From: Microvirga sp. SRT01
GTDB lineage: Bacteria; Pseudomonadota; Alphaproteobacteria; Sphingomonadales; Sphingomonadaceae
NCBI GenBank assembly: GCA_018139225.1
Contig: JAGSNX010000003.1
Location: 248,001-312,000 of the forward strand
Reading direction: 5' to 3'
Length of the DNA stretch: 64,000 bases
Shown here: in pieces, positions 18,284 to 26,293 of the stretch
Position numbering within the stretch: the first letter of the stretch is position 1
How the letters are laid out: each line of letters starts with the position of its first letter
Notes under the pieces: generated by a model
Told to the model about the DNA's origin: nothing
Database searches by the model: none
What the model saw: the letters and a program-made list of their open reading frames with translations, nothing else
Program-made: the position numbers and the translations under genes

Positions 18284-18943
18284 ATGACCGAACAGGACCC
18301 TCTCTCGACGGTGCGTGCCCGGATCGCCGCCGCCGCGCGCCTCACCGGGCGCGACGACGATGCCGCGACGCTGATCGCCGTCTCCAAGACTCGGATGGCG
18401 GAGGAGATCGAACCGCTGCTCGCCGCCGGTCAGCGTGCGTTCGGCGAGAATCGTGTTCAGGAGGCGCAGGGGAAATGGCCGGCGCTGCGAGAGCGCTACC
18501 CCGATGTCGAGCTTCACCTCGTCGGACAGCTTCAGTCCAACAAGGCCGCCGATGCCGTCGCGCTGTTCGATGCGATCCACTCGATCGACCGTGCATCGCT
18601 GGTCGATGCGCTGGCGGCAGCATGTACCAAGGCCGACAAGCATCCTGCCTGCTTCGTGCAGGTCAATATTGGCGACGAGCCGCAAAAGGGTGGCTGCGCG
18701 GTTGCCGAGCTGCCGGCGTTGCTGGAGCGTGCGCGGGCGGCCGGGCTGACGATCGCCGGGCTGATGGCGGTGCCGCCCGCCGACCTCGAGCCCGCGCCCT
18801 ATTTCGCGCTGCTCGCCAAGATGGCGCGCGACCACGGGCTGGCGGGACTGAGCATGGGCATGTCGGACGATCTGGAGACGGCGGTGATGCTTGGTGCGAC
18901 GTACGTCCGCGTCGGCACCGCGCTGTTCGGAGCGCGCGCATGA
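18284..18943 (+). CDS. YggS-family PLP homeostasis protein
   Basis: A 219-residue single-domain fold-type III PLP-binding protein (YggS/PLPHP/PROSC). It buffers pyridoxal phosphate and influences amino- and keto-acid pools; no catalytic activity is known for the family. The PLP lysine is in LIAVSKTR (near residue 30). FGENRVQEAQGKW, ELHLVGQLQSNK, GLSMGMSDDLETA and RVGTALFG follow in family order. It overlaps the HAD gene downstream by four bases (ATGA). Confidence 0.94.
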   Translation: MTEQDPLSTVRARIAAAARLTGRDDDAATLIAVSKTRMAEEIEPLLAAGQRAFGENRVQEAQGKWPALRERYPDVELHLVGQLQSNKAADAVALFDAIHSIDRASLVDALAAACTKADKHPACFVQVNIGDEPQKGGCAVAELPALLERARAAGLTIAGLMAVPPADLEPAPYFALLAKMARDHGLAGLSMGMSDDLETAVMLGATYVRVGTALFGARA

Positions 18944-19602
18944 GGTACGATGCCCTGTTGTTCGACTTCGACGGCGTGCTGTTGGAGAGCGAGGCGTCGG
19001 GCAACCGCCAATTGGCGGAGTGGCTGACGGCGGCGGGCTATCCGACGACGCCCGAACATTCGATGACGCATTTCATGGGCTTGTCCGGCACCGACTTCAT
19101 TGCGGCAGTCGAACGATGGATCGGCAAGCCGCTGCCCGATGCGTTTCACGCCGATCGCGAGATCGAGAACGCTCGCGTGCTGGCGGAGGGAATCGACGCG
19201 GTCGCGGGCGCGGTGGCATTTGTCCGCTCGCTGCCCGCCGACCTGCCGCGCGCGGTGGTGTCGTCGAGTTCGACGCGCTGGATCGACACGCACCTGCACC
19301 ACCTCGGCCTGCGCGAGGCGTTCGGCGACCACATCTATTCCGGGCGCGAGCATGTCGCGCGCGGCAAGCCGGAGCCGGACTTGTACTGGTATGGGGCAAA
19401 AGCGCTAGGGGTGCCGATCGAACGCTGCGCGATCATCGAGGACTCGCCGGTCGGCGTGACGGGCGCGGCGAAGACGGGCGCGTTCGTGATCGGGCTGTGC
19501 GCGGGGCTGCATTGCCCGGCGGATCACGGCCAGCGACTGCTCGCGCTGGGCGCAGATGTCATCGCGGCGGACTTCGCCGAGGTGGCGCGGGTGCTGGAAT
19601 AG
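18940..19602 (+). CDS. HAD-superfamily hydrolase (beta-phosphoglucomutase/phosphatase-like)
   Basis: 220 residues from the ATG overlapping the yggS stop. HAD motifs: I, LLFDFDGVLLESE with the nucleophile and acid DFD; II, VVSSSS; III, the lysine in ARGKPEPD; IV, IIEDSPVGVTGA. The cap domain between motifs I and II is of the four-helix type, as in sugar-phosphate phosphatases and phosphoglucomutases. The substrate cannot be assigned from the sequence. Coupling to yggS is positional only. Confidence 0.88.
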   Translation: MRYDALLFDFDGVLLESEASGNRQLAEWLTAAGYPTTPEHSMTHFMGLSGTDFIAAVERWIGKPLPDAFHADREIENARVLAEGIDAVAGAVAFVRSLPADLPRAVVSSSSTRWIDTHLHHLGLREAFGDHIYSGREHVARGKPEPDLYWYGAKALGVPIERCAIIEDSPVGVTGAAKTGAFVIGLCAGLHCPADHGQRLLALGADVIAADFAEVARVLE

Positions 19603-19644
19603 CAGAATGCGTCATCCCAGCTGTCGCCGGGACGGCGGCCGAGC

Positions 19645-20703
19645 TTAAAACTCGTGCCCCGTCCGGTCGCGCTTCGTCGCCAGATAGCGCGCGTTGTGCG
19701 GGTTCGGCGGCAGGTGATGCGGCACCCGCTCCACCACCCGCGTGCCCGCCGCCTCCAGCTGCGCAACCTTGGCGGGGTTGTTGGTCAGCAACCGCACCGC
19801 GCGCTGGCCGATCAGGTCGAGCATCCGCGCCGCGACCCCGAAATCACGCGCGTCGACCGCGAAGCCCAGCCGCGTATTCGCATCGACCGTATCGAATCCC
19901 TGATCCTGCAACCGGTACGCGCGCAGCTTGTTGACCAGCCCGATCCCGCGCCCCTCCTGCCGCAGATACAACAGGATGCCCCAGCCATTCGCGGCGATCG
20001 CGCGGATCGCGGCATGAAGCTGCGGCCCGCAATCGCACTTCAGGCTGCCGAGGACATCCCCGGTCAGGCATTCGCTGTGTAGCCGCACCAGTGGCGGCGT
20101 CCCGTCCGGCTGACCGACGATCAACGCGACATGCTCGTCGCCCGAATCAGGCGCACGGAAGGCGACGATCTCCGCATCCTCCGCCCCGTCGACAGGCAGC
20201 CGCGCGCGCGTCGCGATCCGCAGCGAGGCAGGCGCGGTGTAGGCATCGATCGCGGCGGCGGCGATCGTCACCTCCGGCTCGACTCCGTCGATGAAGAAGG
20301 CGGGCAACAACCCGGCGATCCGCGCCAATCTCAGCGCCGCGAGCGACGCCACCGGTTGCGTCACCGTCGCGGTGCGAAACGGACCCTTCAACGGCGTCGC
20401 CAGATCGAGCTGCGGATCGGCCAGCGCCACCGCCGCATCGAAATCCAGCCACGGGGCATGCTCCACCACCACCGGGAAATCGGGATCGGCGGCGGCCAGC
20501 TGGTTCGTCAGCTTCAGCGTCTCCGCCCGACCGCTGGAGATCAGCACCGGGCCGCCCTCCGGCGCGAACGCCGCCAGCCGTAACGGATCGGCGGTCTCCA
20601 CCGCCAACAGCACGAGCGGCGCCTCGCCCGGCGCGGCGATCGCGATCGGCCATCCGCGCCGCATCGCATCGATCGCCCGGGCGACATCGCGTGCCTCCCT
20701 CAC
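19645..20703 (-). CDS. ribA: GTP cyclohydrolase II
   Basis: First step of riboflavin synthesis: GTP to 2,5-diamino-6-ribosylamino-pyrimidinone phosphate. The GTG at 20703 overlaps the xthA stop (GTGA), giving 352 residues; longer in-frame extensions run through xthA and are rejected. The C-terminal half is canonical: zinc cysteines C212, C223 and C225 (SECLTGD, LKCDCG), YLRQEGRGIGL (246-256), and TNNPAK near the end. The first 160 or so residues form the degenerate extension seen in some alphaproteobacterial RibA proteins. No other rib genes are nearby. Confidence 0.93.
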   Translation of the reverse strand: MREARDVARAIDAMRRGWPIAIAAPGEAPLVLLAVETADPLRLAAFAPEGGPVLISSGRAETLKLTNQLAAADPDFPVVVEHAPWLDFDAAVALADPQLDLATPLKGPFRTATVTQPVASLAALRLARIAGLLPAFFIDGVEPEVTIAAAAIDAYTAPASLRIATRARLPVDGAEDAEIVAFRAPDSGDEHVALIVGQPDGTPPLVRLHSECLTGDVLGSLKCDCGPQLHAAIRAIAANGWGILLYLRQEGRGIGLVNKLRAYRLQDQGFDTVDANTRLGFAVDARDFGVAARMLDLIGQRAVRLLTNNPAKVAQLEAAGTRVVERVPHHLPPNPHNARYLATKRDRTGHEF

Positions 20704-21482
20704 CACGCGAACTCGGTCATGATCGGCACGTGGTCGGACGGCTTCAGCCAGCCACGGCAATCCTCGAACACGGTGTGCGCCACCGCCTGCGCCGCCACGT
20801 CCTGCGTCGCCCACATATGGTCGAGCCGCCGCCCGCGATCCGACGCCGCCCAGTCCTTCGCGCGGTAGCTCCACCAGGTGTGCAGCCGCTTGGGGGCCGG
20901 ATGGAAGCGTCGGCCGAGATCGACCCAGTCGCCCGCCGCCTGCAACCGGCCCAGCGCATCGACCTCGATCGGCGTATGGCTGACCACGTCGAGCAGCTGC
21001 TTATGGCTCCACACGTCCTCGGGCAGCGGCGCGATGTTGAAATCGCCGACCAGGATCGTCGGGCCTGACAGCCCCTCCGACCAGCGCGTCATCCGCTCCA
21101 CGAAGTCGAGCTTCTGCCCGAATTTCGGGTTCACCTCGCGATCGGGCACGTCGCCGCCCGCGGGGACATAGACATTCTCCAGCCGCACGCCGTTCGGCAG
21201 CGCCACGCCGACATGTCGCGCTTCGCGATTGGCCTGCCAGTCGAACCGGTCGTCCAGCGTGATCGGCACGCGGCTGAGGATCGCGACGCCGTGGTGCATG
21301 CGCTGACCGTGGATGACGACGTGGTCGTAGCCGAGCGACCGGAACATCTCGAACGGGAAGTCGTCGTCGATGACCTTGGTTTCCTGGAGGCACAGGATAT
21401 CCGGTGCCTGCTCGCGCAGGAATTGCTCGACGATAGCGATGCGGAACCGCACCGAATTGATGTTCCAGGAGACGATCTTCAC
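20700..21482 (-). CDS. xthA: Exodeoxyribonuclease III (AP endonuclease)
   Basis: Base-excision-repair enzyme. The start is GTG 21482 (VKIVSWNINSVRFR), giving 260 residues; the upstream ATG at 21632 would add 50 residues of intergenic-looking sequence. Catalytic motifs of the family are in order: N in WNINSVR, E in LCLQETKV, YVPAGGD, GDFNIAP, and DHVPIMTEF at the C-terminus, with RRLDHMWAT before it. Its stop overlaps the ribA start, so the two unrelated genes are co-translated. Confidence 0.93.
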   Translation of the reverse strand: MKIVSWNINSVRFRIAIVEQFLREQAPDILCLQETKVIDDDFPFEMFRSLGYDHVVIHGQRMHHGVAILSRVPITLDDRFDWQANREARHVGVALPNGVRLENVYVPAGGDVPDREVNPKFGQKLDFVERMTRWSEGLSGPTILVGDFNIAPLPEDVWSHKQLLDVVSHTPIEVDALGRLQAAGDWVDLGRRFHPAPKRLHTWWSYRAKDWAASDRGRRLDHMWATQDVAAQAVAHTVFEDCRGWLKPSDHVPIMTEFAW

Positions 21483-21874
21483 GGGCGCGCGGGTAGCCGG
21501 TTTTGCGGGGCGCGTCACGTAGGAGGAGGCTCGCGGTGTCACCGCCACGCCGCGCAGTCCGTCATCGTTCCACGCTGACGGCAAGTCCGGCGGCAAGCCG
21601 CCAGACGAGAAAGGCCCCCGTTCCGGGGGCATGGAACGAGGGCCGACTCAGCGTTCGTCACGCAGGCGAATGGGGATGAAATCCAGGCAACAGGGGGAAA
21701 TCCCGGACGCCCCACACTCGCAAATCGGCTTTAGCCCCGGCAACCTGTCGATTGGATGAATGGCTTTGTAAAAAAAGACTTGGCTGGGAAACCGGTCGTT
21801 TCTTGGCCGATCAGCGGCACCGGCTACGTCGTCCGAATGCTCCCACGGAGGCGGGAGCACGGAAGATCGACGGA
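21483..21874. other. 392-base gene-free gap with minus-strand terminator and T7 tract
   Basis: No credible protein gene is visible. It holds: a strong minus-strand terminator (21614-21630); an A7 run at 21768-21774 (T7 on the minus strand); a GCTCCC-N8-GGGAGC hairpin at 21839-21858; and a lower-GC stretch around 21730-21800. Because the terminator is about 245 bases beyond the lolA stop, a small minus-strand RNA between roughly 21640 and 21870 is possible, as is simply a long lolA 3' UTR. Confidence 0.5.
21614..21630 (-). terminator. Intrinsic terminator on the minus strand
   Basis: On the minus strand the stem GCCCCCG / CGGGGGC with loop GAA is followed by CTTTCTC. It ends transcripts coming from the lolA direction before xthA. 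Confidence 0.65.
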
Positions 21875-22483
21875 CTACCGCCGCGTCGTCGGTCGCGGAT
21901 CGACCCAGCGGAATGCGTTGCTCGCCACCGGAACGCCATAACGTTGGTTCGAAAGGCGCACCGTCGTGCGATTGTTCTGGCTGTCGAGGGCGACCCAGCC
22001 CTGCAACGTCATCCCCGCCGGGGCCGCCGCATCGCGCGCCAGCACCAGCGTGATGCGGCCATATTCGGGATGCTTGGGGTCGCGCGCCTCGACGGACACC
22101 AGCCGCGGATCGCCGGGCACGACCTTGGCGAATTGCGACAGGTCGCGACCCGGATCGAGCAGCACGCCCAGCGGCGAGTTGCGGATCGGCCAGCGCTGCA
22201 CCTGCTTCACCGAGTAGTCGATGAACGTCAGCGCACCGCCCTCCGCCACGATCAGTGTCGGCACGCCCTTCTGATACTGGAAGCGGATGTTGCCCGGCTG
22301 CTTCCACGTCAGCGTACCCGTCAGCACCTGCCCGTTACGATCGGTCTGGCTGAAATCGGCGGTCATCGTCGTGATCGCCTTCAGATAACGCTGCACGGTT
22401 GCCAGATCGTTCGCCTGTGCCCCGACGGGGGCGGCAAGCACGACGGCAGGGGCCAGCAAGGCGGCGGCGATCAAGAACTTCAA
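21875..22483 (-). CDS. lolA: Outer-membrane lipoprotein carrier LolA
   Basis: Periplasmic chaperone that ferries lipoproteins to the outer membrane. The start is TTG 22483 (LKFLIAAALLAPAVVLAAPVGAQA), supported by GGGAG seven bases upstream and by the signal peptide it creates; this gives 202 residues. An ATG at 22573 would add 30 residues before the signal sequence. Family segments MTADFSQTDRNGQVLTGTLTWKQPGNIRFQY and the hydrophobic-cavity strands follow. It stands alone; ftsK, its usual alphaproteobacterial neighbour, is 13 kb away in this window. Confidence 0.9.
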   Translation of the reverse strand: MKFLIAAALLAPAVVLAAPVGAQANDLATVQRYLKAITTMTADFSQTDRNGQVLTGTLTWKQPGNIRFQYQKGVPTLIVAEGGALTFIDYSVKQVQRWPIRNSPLGVLLDPGRDLSQFAKVVPGDPRLVSVEARDPKHPEYGRITLVLARDAAAPAGMTLQGWVALDSQNNRTTVRLSNQRYGVPVASNAFRWVDPRPTTRR

Positions 22484-22594
22484 CGACGATCTCCCGAGGG
22501 GGTGGCGCGGCGATAGCGGCCGCGCATTGAACTCGTGGTGAACGTCGCTGCCGCCCCCCGGGTCCGTTGGCAAGCGCGCGACCGGGCTGCGACG

Positions 22595-23107
22595 TCAGTC
22601 CGCAGGAGCCAGCGTCCTGTCGACCTGAGCGCGTACCAGTTCCGTGACGCCGCCGAACACCAGATGCGACGCCAGCGAGTACAGATGCCCCGACGCCGGC
22701 GTCTTCCACGGCGCGTCGGCGAGCCCCAGTGCCGGCACCGCGCCCTCGTCCAGCACGGTCGCGGTCGTCAGCCCGAACAGCGTCCCCGACGCGGTCGTGA
22801 CCCGAGGTTCGAACGCTGCCGCAACGCCGTACGCAAGGCCGAGTGCCGCCCCCAGGCCATAATGCATCGCCTGTCCGGCGAGCGGCTTGTTCGCCTCTCC
22901 GATGTCATCACCAGTGACAACCCTGGCAACGCCGTCCGCCGCCTTGGTCGTCGTCGGCTCTTCGTCGCTACCGCTGTCGTCGTCGGACATCTTCGCCAGC
23001 AGCGCCTGCAGCCCGTCCATCGCGAACGACGCAACGATGCCGCCGATCACCCCGGCCAGCGCACCTCTCGCGATCCGGGCACCCGTCGTCTGGCTGTCGT
23101 CGCTCAT
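22595..23107 (-). CDS. DUF1440 (YagU-like) membrane protein
   Basis: 170 residues from ATG 23107, preceded by GGGAG. Hydrophobic segments ARGALAGVIGGIVASFAMDGLQALL (near the N-terminus), AMHYGLGAALGLAYGVAAAF and SGTLFGLTTATVL, plus a C-terminal SLASHLVFGGVTELVRAQVD, match the DUF1440 inner-membrane family (E. coli YagU, linked to acid tolerance). An acidic linker (DDDSGSDEEP) separates the first two segments. It ends 112 bases upstream of lolA. Function beyond the family is unknown. Confidence 0.8.
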   Translation of the reverse strand: MSDDSQTTGARIARGALAGVIGGIVASFAMDGLQALLAKMSDDDSGSDEEPTTTKAADGVARVVTGDDIGEANKPLAGQAMHYGLGAALGLAYGVAAAFEPRVTTASGTLFGLTTATVLDEGAVPALGLADAPWKTPASGHLYSLASHLVFGGVTELVRAQVDRTLAPAD

Positions 23108-23247
23108 GCTTGTCTCCCGCAAATTCGTGTCCGCTAAGTCGCTGTTGTCGCTAAACAACCGACCGCGAGGATCGCCGTTCCCCCGATCCGGGGGCGATCC
23201 GCCTTGGTGGCGCGCAGCCGGCACGCTACGCCCGCGGCGGGGGCGAT

Positions 23248-25182
23248 ATGCGATACTTGATGATAGTCGGACTTGTCGCGACCGGCGGGTGCATCGGTAC
23301 CGTCGGCACGGCGTCCGCGCAGCGCGCGGAGCAGAACGCCGCGCGCGCGGCCGAAGACGCGTTCGGCGTCAGCTACGCCAACGAATCGATCGGCCTGTAC
23401 GACGAGGAGGACGTGCGCGGTTTCTCACCGATCGATGCCGGCAACGTCCGGCTGGAGGGGCTGTACATCGACCAGCAGGCGGACCTCAGCTACCGGGTCG
23501 TCGACAGCTCGATCATCCGCGTCGGGCTGACCGCAATCGATTATCCGTTTCCCGCGCCGACCGGCATCGCCGATTTCCGGCTGCCCGATGCACCCGACGC
23601 GTTCGTGATCAGTCCGCGCGTGACGGCGGGCAGCTTCGGCGACATCGGCATCGAAACGGACGTGCGTGCGCCGGTGATCGGCAAGACCGTGTCCGTGGCC
23701 GGTGGCTTCGGCGCCTACCGCGACAACGAAGCGTTCGGCGGCACGCCCGAAGTGCTGTCCGCCGGCATCAGCGCGCGCTGGCGACCCGCCGTCAATGTCG
23801 AGATCATCCCGTTCTGGAGCACCGATCGCTACTGGAGCGAGGAATCTCGCCCCACCTATTTCGTCGATGGAGCGTTCCTGCCGCCGCGGATCGGCGATCG
23901 TCAGCGTTATACCGGACAACGCTGGGCCACGAACACCAGCCGCGGCGACAATGCCGGTCTGATCGCGCGGGGCCGGCGGGGCGGGTGGTCGCTGGCAGCC
24001 GGGCTGTTCCGCTCCGTCTTCACGATCGCGCGCGACCGGACGACCGTGTGGCTCGATGTGGACCGCGCGGGCGCGGGGATGGAGACCGTCTTCGCCGCAC
24101 CGCCCTCACGCTACGCCTCCACCTCCGGCGAATTGCGTCTGTCGCGAAGCTGGGTGGAGGGCTCACGCGTGCACCGTGTCCACGTCTCGGTGCGCGCCCG
24201 CGATCAGGCGCGCCTCTATGGCAATGCCGAGGCGGTCGCACTGCCGCGGCGGTCCATCGATACGCGTCGACCGGTCGATGAACCCGCGTTCGACTTCCAA
24301 CCCCGTACGCCCGACGATGTGCGACAGGTGACGCTTGGCCTCGCCTATGAGGGCCGTTGGAATGGGCGGGGCAGCGTCAACATCGGTGTGCAGAAGACCG
24401 ACTATCGCAAGACGGTCCGGCCGCCGGATCGGGCAGGGATCGATGCACGCGAACGGCCGTGGCTGGTGAACCTGATGGCATCGCTCGATCTGACGAAAAA
24501 TGTCGCGGCTTATGCCGGCGTCACGCGAGGTCTGGAGGAGAGCGATGTCGCCCCGGACATCGCCGTCAACCGCAATGCCGCTCCGCCCGCGCTCCGCACG
24601 CGTCAGATCGACGGTGGGCTGAGGATCGCGCTCGGCAAGACCCTGCAAGCCGCGATCGGCCTGTTCGACGTGCGCAAGCCGTACTTCAACCTCGACGGCG
24701 CCGACATCTACCGCCGTCTCGGCGAAGTCCGGCACCGCGGCGTCGAGGGATCGCTCAGCGGCACCGCGTCGCCTGCGCTCAGTATCGTCGCCGGGGCGGT
24801 CCTGCTCGATCCGCGGGTCGGCGGGGCTCTGGTGGAAGACGGCACGATCGGAGCGCGCCCGGTCGGCGTCACGCGCAGCCGGATCGTGCTGGCACTCGAC
24901 CTGCATCCGCCCGGATGGAACGGCTCGTCGCTGGATTTGCAGGTGACGCGGCACGGCGGATCGTTCGCGGATCAGGCCAATATCGTCCGCCTGCCGTCGC
25001 GCCCCGTCGTGGCGCTGGGGGCTCGTCATCGGCTGCATCTAGCGGGACGCGACGTGATCGCGCGGGTGCAGGTCAACAACCTGTTCGACACCTATCGCTG
25101 GGTCGCTAACGCATCGGAAGGATTGTACTTCAACACCGGGCGATACGTATCGGTATCGCTGGCGGCGGACCTGAGCGTTTGA
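23248..25182 (+). CDS. TonB-dependent outer-membrane receptor
   Basis: 644 residues with a signal peptide (MRYLMIVGLVATGGCIGTVGTASAQ), a short plug-like region, VNVEIIPFWSTDRYW and many barrel strands. The C-terminal third carries the LYFNTGRYVSVSLAADLSV ending usual for TonB receptors, and VQVNNLFDTYRWV resembles the common NLFD motif. The plug segment (FGVSYANESIGLYDEEDVRGFSPIDAGNVRLEGLYID) lacks an obvious TonB box and an N-terminal signalling domain. No uptake or siderophore genes are adjacent, so the ligand is unknown. A GGC before a possible cleavage site is not a convincing lipobox. Confidence 0.8.
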   Translation: MRYLMIVGLVATGGCIGTVGTASAQRAEQNAARAAEDAFGVSYANESIGLYDEEDVRGFSPIDAGNVRLEGLYIDQQADLSYRVVDSSIIRVGLTAIDYPFPAPTGIADFRLPDAPDAFVISPRVTAGSFGDIGIETDVRAPVIGKTVSVAGGFGAYRDNEAFGGTPEVLSAGISARWRPAVNVEIIPFWSTDRYWSEESRPTYFVDGAFLPPRIGDRQRYTGQRWATNTSRGDNAGLIARGRRGGWSLAAGLFRSVFTIARDRTTVWLDVDRAGAGMETVFAAPPSRYASTSGELRLSRSWVEGSRVHRVHVSVRARDQARLYGNAEAVALPRRSIDTRRPVDEPAFDFQPRTPDDVRQVTLGLAYEGRWNGRGSVNIGVQKTDYRKTVRPPDRAGIDARERPWLVNLMASLDLTKNVAAYAGVTRGLEESDVAPDIAVNRNAAPPALRTRQIDGGLRIALGKTLQAAIGLFDVRKPYFNLDGADIYRRLGEVRHRGVEGSLSGTASPALSIVAGAVLLDPRVGGALVEDGTIGARPVGVTRSRIVLALDLHPPGWNGSSLDLQVTRHGGSFADQANIVRLPSRPVVALGARHRLHLAGRDVIARVQVNNLFDTYRWVANASEGLYFNTGRYVSVSLAADLSV

Positions 25183-25236
25183 TTTTAAGCGCCGCTAAGG
25201 CGGCTACCGGAAGCTTGGCGGCTTCAACGGAATGAC

Positions 25237-25311
25237 TGGAGCGGGCGAAGGGATTCGAACCCTCGACCCCAACCTTGGCAAGGTTGTGCTCTACCCCTGA
25301 GCTACGCCCGC
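25237..25311 (-). tRNA. tRNA-Gly (GCC)
   Basis: On the minus strand a 75-nt cloverleaf: acceptor GCGGGCG pairs with CGCCCGC, discriminator T, encoded CCA (25237-25239), D-arm with AGCTCAGGGGTAGAGC, anticodon loop CTTGCCAAG with GCC, and T-arm GAGGGTTCGAATCCC. Reads glycine codons GGC/GGU. It stands alone, with no other tRNA in the window. Confidence 0.97.
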
Positions 25312-25455
25312 TCTGGCGCCATGTGCCGGTTGCTCGTGAGAGCCACCGGCTGGGTGAGGCGCGGCCACTAGCAGTGGTCTGTCATAGCCGCAAGCGCAAA
25401 AGTCGCGGGCCGTTCCCGAATGCGCGAAGATTCAGGGTTGGCGACTCGCTAAATA

Positions 25456-25470
25456 GAACATTACAAGAAC
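25456..25470. promoter_or_regulatory. Alphaproteobacterial LexA (SOS) box
   Basis: GAAC-ATTACAA-GAAC is an exact GAAC-N7-GAAC match to the LexA operator known from Alphaproteobacteria. It ends four bases before the imuA start codon and should repress imuA-imuB-dnaE2 until DNA damage. Being this close to the ATG it would block transcription start or early elongation. Confidence 0.85.
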
Positions 25471-25474
25471 ATAG

Positions 25475-26293
25475 ATGGCCGACTCGAACGCCCTGATAGC
25501 GCAATTGCGCGCGATCACCGCCCCCCGGAGCGGCAGGGTGAGCGATTCCGCCGGTCCGGACGACTGGCTGATGCAGGGCGCCCCCGCGGCGCAGCTCCAC
25601 GAGATCTACGGGATGGAGGCGGAGGACGGCCCGGCGGCGACAGGATTCGCGGTCGCGCTGGCGCTGGCCGGACAGAAGCAGGGGGACACGACGGCCATCG
25701 GACACGTCGCCGCGCCGATCCTGTGGGTCCGCCAGCAGGGGCGGGGCGACGGCCGCCTACACGCCACCGGGCTGCTCGACCTCGGTCTCGCGCCCGACGC
25801 GCTGGTGCTGGCGGAGGTGCCCGATCCGGCGGCGCTGCTGCGCGTGGCGGCGGATGCGGCGCGCTTTCCGGGGCTCGGCACCGTCATCGTCGAGACGCAC
25901 GGGCGCGTGCCGGGGCTGGACCTGACGGCGACCCGCCGGCTGATGCTGGCGGCCGAAGCGTCCGGCGTCACCGTGCTCAGCGTCCGCCTCGCCGCGCAGG
26001 TGGAGCCCAGCGCCGCCGCCAGCCGGTGGGGCATTGCCGCCATGCCATCGCGCACCTTGCCGGGGGACGTGTTCGGCACGCCCGCACCCGGCCGACCTGC
26101 CTTTCTCGTCGAATGCCTGCGTCGGCGCGGCGGCCCTGCCGGCACCCGCTGGCCCGTGGAGTGGAACCGTGAAACCCGACACTTCGTCACCTTACCGGCC
26201 CAGGAAACGGCGCTACCTGGCGCTGGTCTTCCCCTGGTTGCCGATCGAGCGGTTGCGCGCGACCCGGCCCCATCTGTTCGTCGGGCGGGATGA
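25475..26293 (+). CDS. imuA: ImuA, mutasome accessory protein (RecA-like)
   Basis: 272 residues. ImuA proteins resemble a degenerate RecA core and work with ImuB and DnaE2 in damage-induced translesion synthesis. HEIYGMEAEDGPAATGFAVALAL near residue 42 and VEWNRETRHFVTLPA near the end fit the family; no intact Walker A is present, as usual. It directly follows the LexA box. Its last 125 bases overlap the imuB start in another frame, an unusually long overlap; the conserved part ends before the final 30 or so residues. Confidence 0.88.
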   Translation: MADSNALIAQLRAITAPRSGRVSDSAGPDDWLMQGAPAAQLHEIYGMEAEDGPAATGFAVALALAGQKQGDTTAIGHVAAPILWVRQQGRGDGRLHATGLLDLGLAPDALVLAEVPDPAALLRVAADAARFPGLGTVIVETHGRVPGLDLTATRRLMLAAEASGVTVLSVRLAAQVEPSAAASRWGIAAMPSRTLPGDVFGTPAPGRPAFLVECLRRRGGPAGTRWPVEWNRETRHFVTLPAQETALPGAGLPLVADRAVARDPAPSVRRAG

